Shown here: piece after piece, positions 23,762-26,053 of the stretch
Position numbering within the stretch: the stretch's first letter is position 1
Layout: each line of letters opens with the position of its first letter
Assembly (NCBI GenBank): GCA_046302135.1
Contig: JBKCIQ010000140.1
Coordinates: 1 to 26,053 of the forward strand
DNA: 26,053 bases
Reading direction: 5' to 3'
Source: AM-1111 sp046302135
GTDB taxonomy: Bacteria > Bacteroidota > Bacteroidia > B-17B0 > Aurantibacillaceae
Notes under the pieces: model-generated
Told to the model about the DNA's origin: nothing
What the model saw: the letters and a program-made list of their open reading frames with translations, nothing else
Database searches by the model: none
Program-made: the position numbers and the translations under genes

Positions 23762-24691
23762 TTAGTCATAACTTCTACCTGCTAGCAAAAACATTACAGC
23801 CATTCTAACTGCAACACCGTTTTCTACCTGGTCCAAAATTATACTTTGTTCGTGGTCTGCAACCTCACTTGTAATTTCAACTCCTCTGTTTATTGGTCCC
23901 GGATGCATTACCAAAATTCTTTTACTCAATGATTCTAATATTTCCTTATTTAGACCATACAGCATGGTGTACTCCCTTAATGAAGGAAAATATTTTGTAT
24001 CCTGTCTCTCTAATTGTATCCGTAACATATTAGCAACGTCACACCAATCCAATACTTTTCTTAAGTTCAGTTCTACCTCAACTCCAAGCGAAGTAATAAA
24101 TTTTGGTATGAGTGTAGAAGGCCCGCAAACTTTAACCTCAGCGCCCAATTTTTTCAGACAATATATATTCGATAAAGCTACTCTGCTATGTAAAATATCT
24201 CCAACTATTGCAATTTTTTTCCCTTTAAGTCCGCCTAATTTTTCCTGAATTGAAAATGTATCCAAAAGGGCTTGTGTAGGATGTTCGTGTGCTCCATCTC
24301 CGGCATTAACAATTTTGGCATTTACCCTCTTGGAAAGATAGACCGCGGCACCGGGACTGCTGTGTCTCAAGACAACCATGTCAACTTTCATTGCCAAAAT
24401 ATTATTAACTGTATCAACCAATGTTTCTCCTTTTTTAACAGAGGAGGAACTGGCTGAAAAATTTATAACATCTGCAGACAATCGCTTTTGAGCAAGTTCA
24501 AAAGACAACTTTGTTCTTGTTGAATTTTCAAAGAAAAGGTTAGCAATCGTTATGTCACGCAAAGAGGGTACCTTTTTTATAGGACGATTAATAACCTCTT
24601 TAAAATTTTTTGATGTTGATAGTATTAAATCAATATCCTGCTTGGTGATATATTTAATTCCGAGTAGGTGTTGCGTAGATATTTTACTCAT
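23762..24691 (-). CDS. pyrB: Aspartate carbamoyltransferase catalytic subunit
   Basis: A 309-residue enzyme joining carbamoyl phosphate and aspartate, the first committed step of pyrimidine synthesis. The carbamoyl phosphate site is FFENSTRTKLSFELA; GDGAHEHPTQALLDTF and the aspartate-binding HPGPINRGVEI are also present. The length is normal for the catalytic chain. No pyrI regulatory subunit follows, which is common in genomes with the unregulated form. Upstream the sequence TAAAATTTTG resembles, but does not exactly match, the promoter element. Confidence 0.96.
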   Translation of the reverse strand: MSKISTQHLLGIKYITKQDIDLILSTSKNFKEVINRPIKKVPSLRDITIANLFFENSTRTKLSFELAQKRLSADVINFSASSSSVKKGETLVDTVNNILAMKVDMVVLRHSSPGAAVYLSKRVNAKIVNAGDGAHEHPTQALLDTFSIQEKLGGLKGKKIAIVGDILHSRVALSNIYCLKKLGAEVKVCGPSTLIPKFITSLGVEVELNLRKVLDWCDVANMLRIQLERQDTKYFPSLREYTMLYGLNKEILESLSKRILVMHPGPINRGVEITSEVADHEQSIILDQVENGVAVRMAVMFLLAGRSYD

Positions 24692-24770
24692 CCCGGAGCA
24701 CGAAAATACAAAATTTTACTTCACGCATCCTAAACAATTAAATTATTGAAAACTTTTTAGAACTAACAGT

Positions 24771-25970
24771 TTAATAGAAGTCCTTATATAACAAATACTT
24801 TTTTCGGATTTTTTTAAAAGCGTCAATATCTTTTTGCCAGCCCCTAGAAATTTCTTCGGCTTTAATTCCTGATTTTATTTGCTTCTGCAATTTATCAGTT
24901 CCCGCATGCGCATTAAAATTCTCATCGAAAAATTCAGTAGAACTTTTCAATTCTAAATACATACCCTCTAACCAAAGTAAATTTACATGCTTCAGAGACA
25001 TTGCATAGTCGACACCAAATCTGCGCAAATCGAATCCATAACACATTTGGTCTTTAAATTTAGGTTCCTTGGCACCGGGAAATGCCTTCGGAGTGAAGGA
25101 AAACTGCTTATTTTTTATGTTAGGGTGCCCCAGCACCTGAAAAGGCATTTCAGTTCCTCTACCCATGCTAACTACGGTTCCTTCAAACAACCCAAGTGAC
25201 GGATAAAAATATACCGACATCATGTTAGGTAAATTTGGGGAAGGTTTAATAGGCAACTGATAATAATCTAAGTGAGTATAATTTTTCACCTTTACAACCA
25301 CAAGATCACATTTTTTACTTTGAGGTAACCAACCTTCACCATTAACCATTTGTGCATACTCACCGCAGGTCATTCCATATACAATAGGAACCTTGTGCAG
25401 ACCAAGGAACGAAGAAAATCCGGAATCGAGAACAGGGCCATCAACGTAGTGTCCGTTAGGATTTGGTCTATCAAGAACTATTAATTTTTTTCCGTAGTTG
25501 GCACATGCCTCCATGACATAACTCATAGTGGTTATATAGGTATAGAACCTGACACCTACATCCTGAATATCATAAATTACAACATCCACTCCTTTCAAAT
25601 CAGACTTGGTTGGTTTATTATGTTTTCCATAAAGTGATATTACGGGAATGCCAGTTTTGGGGTCTTTATTATTCTGAACTTTTTCTCCTGCATCAGCTTC
25701 ACCACGAAATCCATGTTCAGGGCCAAAAATCAATACAACGTTAACCTTAAGTTTAATCAATGTATCAACCAAATGAACGGAACCTATTTTTCCGGTTAAA
25801 TTTGAAACAATTGCGACTTTTTTGTTTTTAAGCAATGGAAGGTACTCGGAAAAAGAAGCGGCCCCATTGATAACATCCTTTTCCTGCAAAATTTTTCCTT
25901 GAGCATGAGATGTTAATGTCGAATTTAAAACAACTAGCCAAAAAACAAAATATAAATATGACCTCAACAT
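24771..25970 (-). CDS. Exported NamZ-like (DUF1343) exo-beta-N-acetylmuramidase
   Basis: A 399-residue protein with a signal peptide (cleavage likely after TSHAQ). Family blocks are all present: FGPEHGFRGEADAGE, YDIQDVGVRFYTYI, LDRPNPNGHYVDGP, PSPNLPNM and EGTVVSMGRGTEMPFQ. Characterised members (NamZ of Bacillus subtilis and a Tannerella homologue) remove N-acetylmuramic acid from the non-reducing end of peptidoglycan fragments. A periplasmic or surface role in cell-wall recycling is therefore likely. It stands 79 bases upstream of pyrB with its own good promoter. Confidence 0.88.
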   Translation of the reverse strand: MLRSYLYFVFWLVVLNSTLTSHAQGKILQEKDVINGAASFSEYLPLLKNKKVAIVSNLTGKIGSVHLVDTLIKLKVNVVLIFGPEHGFRGEADAGEKVQNNKDPKTGIPVISLYGKHNKPTKSDLKGVDVVIYDIQDVGVRFYTYITTMSYVMEACANYGKKLIVLDRPNPNGHYVDGPVLDSGFSSFLGLHKVPIVYGMTCGEYAQMVNGEGWLPQSKKCDLVVVKVKNYTHLDYYQLPIKPSPNLPNMMSVYFYPSLGLFEGTVVSMGRGTEMPFQVLGHPNIKNKQFSFTPKAFPGAKEPKFKDQMCYGFDLRRFGVDYAMSLKHVNLLWLEGMYLELKSSTEFFDENFNAHAGTDKLQKQIKSGIKAEEISRGWQKDIDAFKKIRKKYLLYKDFY

Positions 25971-25995
25971 TTACAACAATATTGAATTTGAATCA

Positions 25996-26024
25996 CAAAG
26001 TTAAGGCTTTGTCAACAGAAACAA
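25996..26024 (-). promoter_or_regulatory. Promoter of the NamZ-like gene
   Basis: The -7 element TAACTTTG (26003-25996, minus strand) has TTG (26024-26022) 18 bases upstream, the best pair of both elements in this window. It leaves a 25-base gap to the ATG at 25970. Confidence 0.62.
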
Positions 26025-26053
26025 TCACATAACATAAAACAATGTAAATTTGA

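Noticed and set aside
324..24691. pyrF and pyrB in the same window as a pyrimidine gene cluster
   Set aside because: They are about 23 kb apart, with many unrelated genes between them, including several on the other strand.
1..26053. tRNA, rRNA, CRISPR, insertion sequence or phage content
   Set aside because: Gaps between genes are short and AT-rich; no cloverleaf, regular direct repeats, transposase, integrase or target-site duplications were seen.

Overview
The window reads as an ordinary chromosomal stretch of an AT-rich member of the Bacteroidota, probably near the Flavobacteriales. Three signs point there. Two secreted proteins end in type IX secretion (T9SS) sorting domains. The promoters match the Bacteroidota -7 element TAnnTTTG. 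Several genes belong to families typical of this phylum: the long plant/cyanobacterial-type IspH, split transketolase, NamZ/DUF1343, SUI1, and a conserved 189-residue protein. I see no rRNA, tRNA, insertion sequence, phage gene or CRISPR array.

Left part (1-8100). pyrF (minus) lies next to a divergent gene for a secreted TlpA-like thioredoxin; a 24-bp perfect palindrome overlaps that gene's promoter. Then, all on minus, come a SPOR-domain envelope protein, a conserved protein of unknown function, and a tightly packed unit of lipoprotein, T9SS subtilisin-like protease and MFS transporter.

Middle part (8200-15900, plus). The two halves of a split transketolase are separated by a gene for an exported von Willebrand A protein. 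Next is a four-gene ECF sigma module: sigma factor, single-pass anti-sigma-like protein with four evenly spaced PxxYF repeats, Spy/CpxP-like helical periplasmic protein, and beta-barrel-like protein. An inositol-monophosphatase-family enzyme and a small unknown protein follow.

Right part (15900-26053). An M61 peptidase with a PDZ domain (minus) is divergent from a TPR membrane protein whose end overlaps a SUI1-type translation factor. The rest is a minus-strand series, in transcription order: NamZ-like muramidase, pyrB, STAS protein, small T9SS protein, RNase Z, LuxR-type regulator with a degenerate receiver domain, ispH and a Nudix hydrolase.

Most genes are housekeeping or envelope genes, and I found no clear new multi-gene defence or biosynthetic system. 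The observations I rate highest are: a terminator-shaped hairpin followed by nine T inside the 5' end of the RNase Z coding sequence; the VWA gene inside the transketolase pair; the palindrome on the TlpA promoter; the period-28 repeats in the anti-sigma-like protein; the receiver domain without phosphorylation residues; and a set of TAnnTTTG promoters set so close to ATG codons that they correct several start sites and suggest leaderless or nearly leaderless mRNAs.
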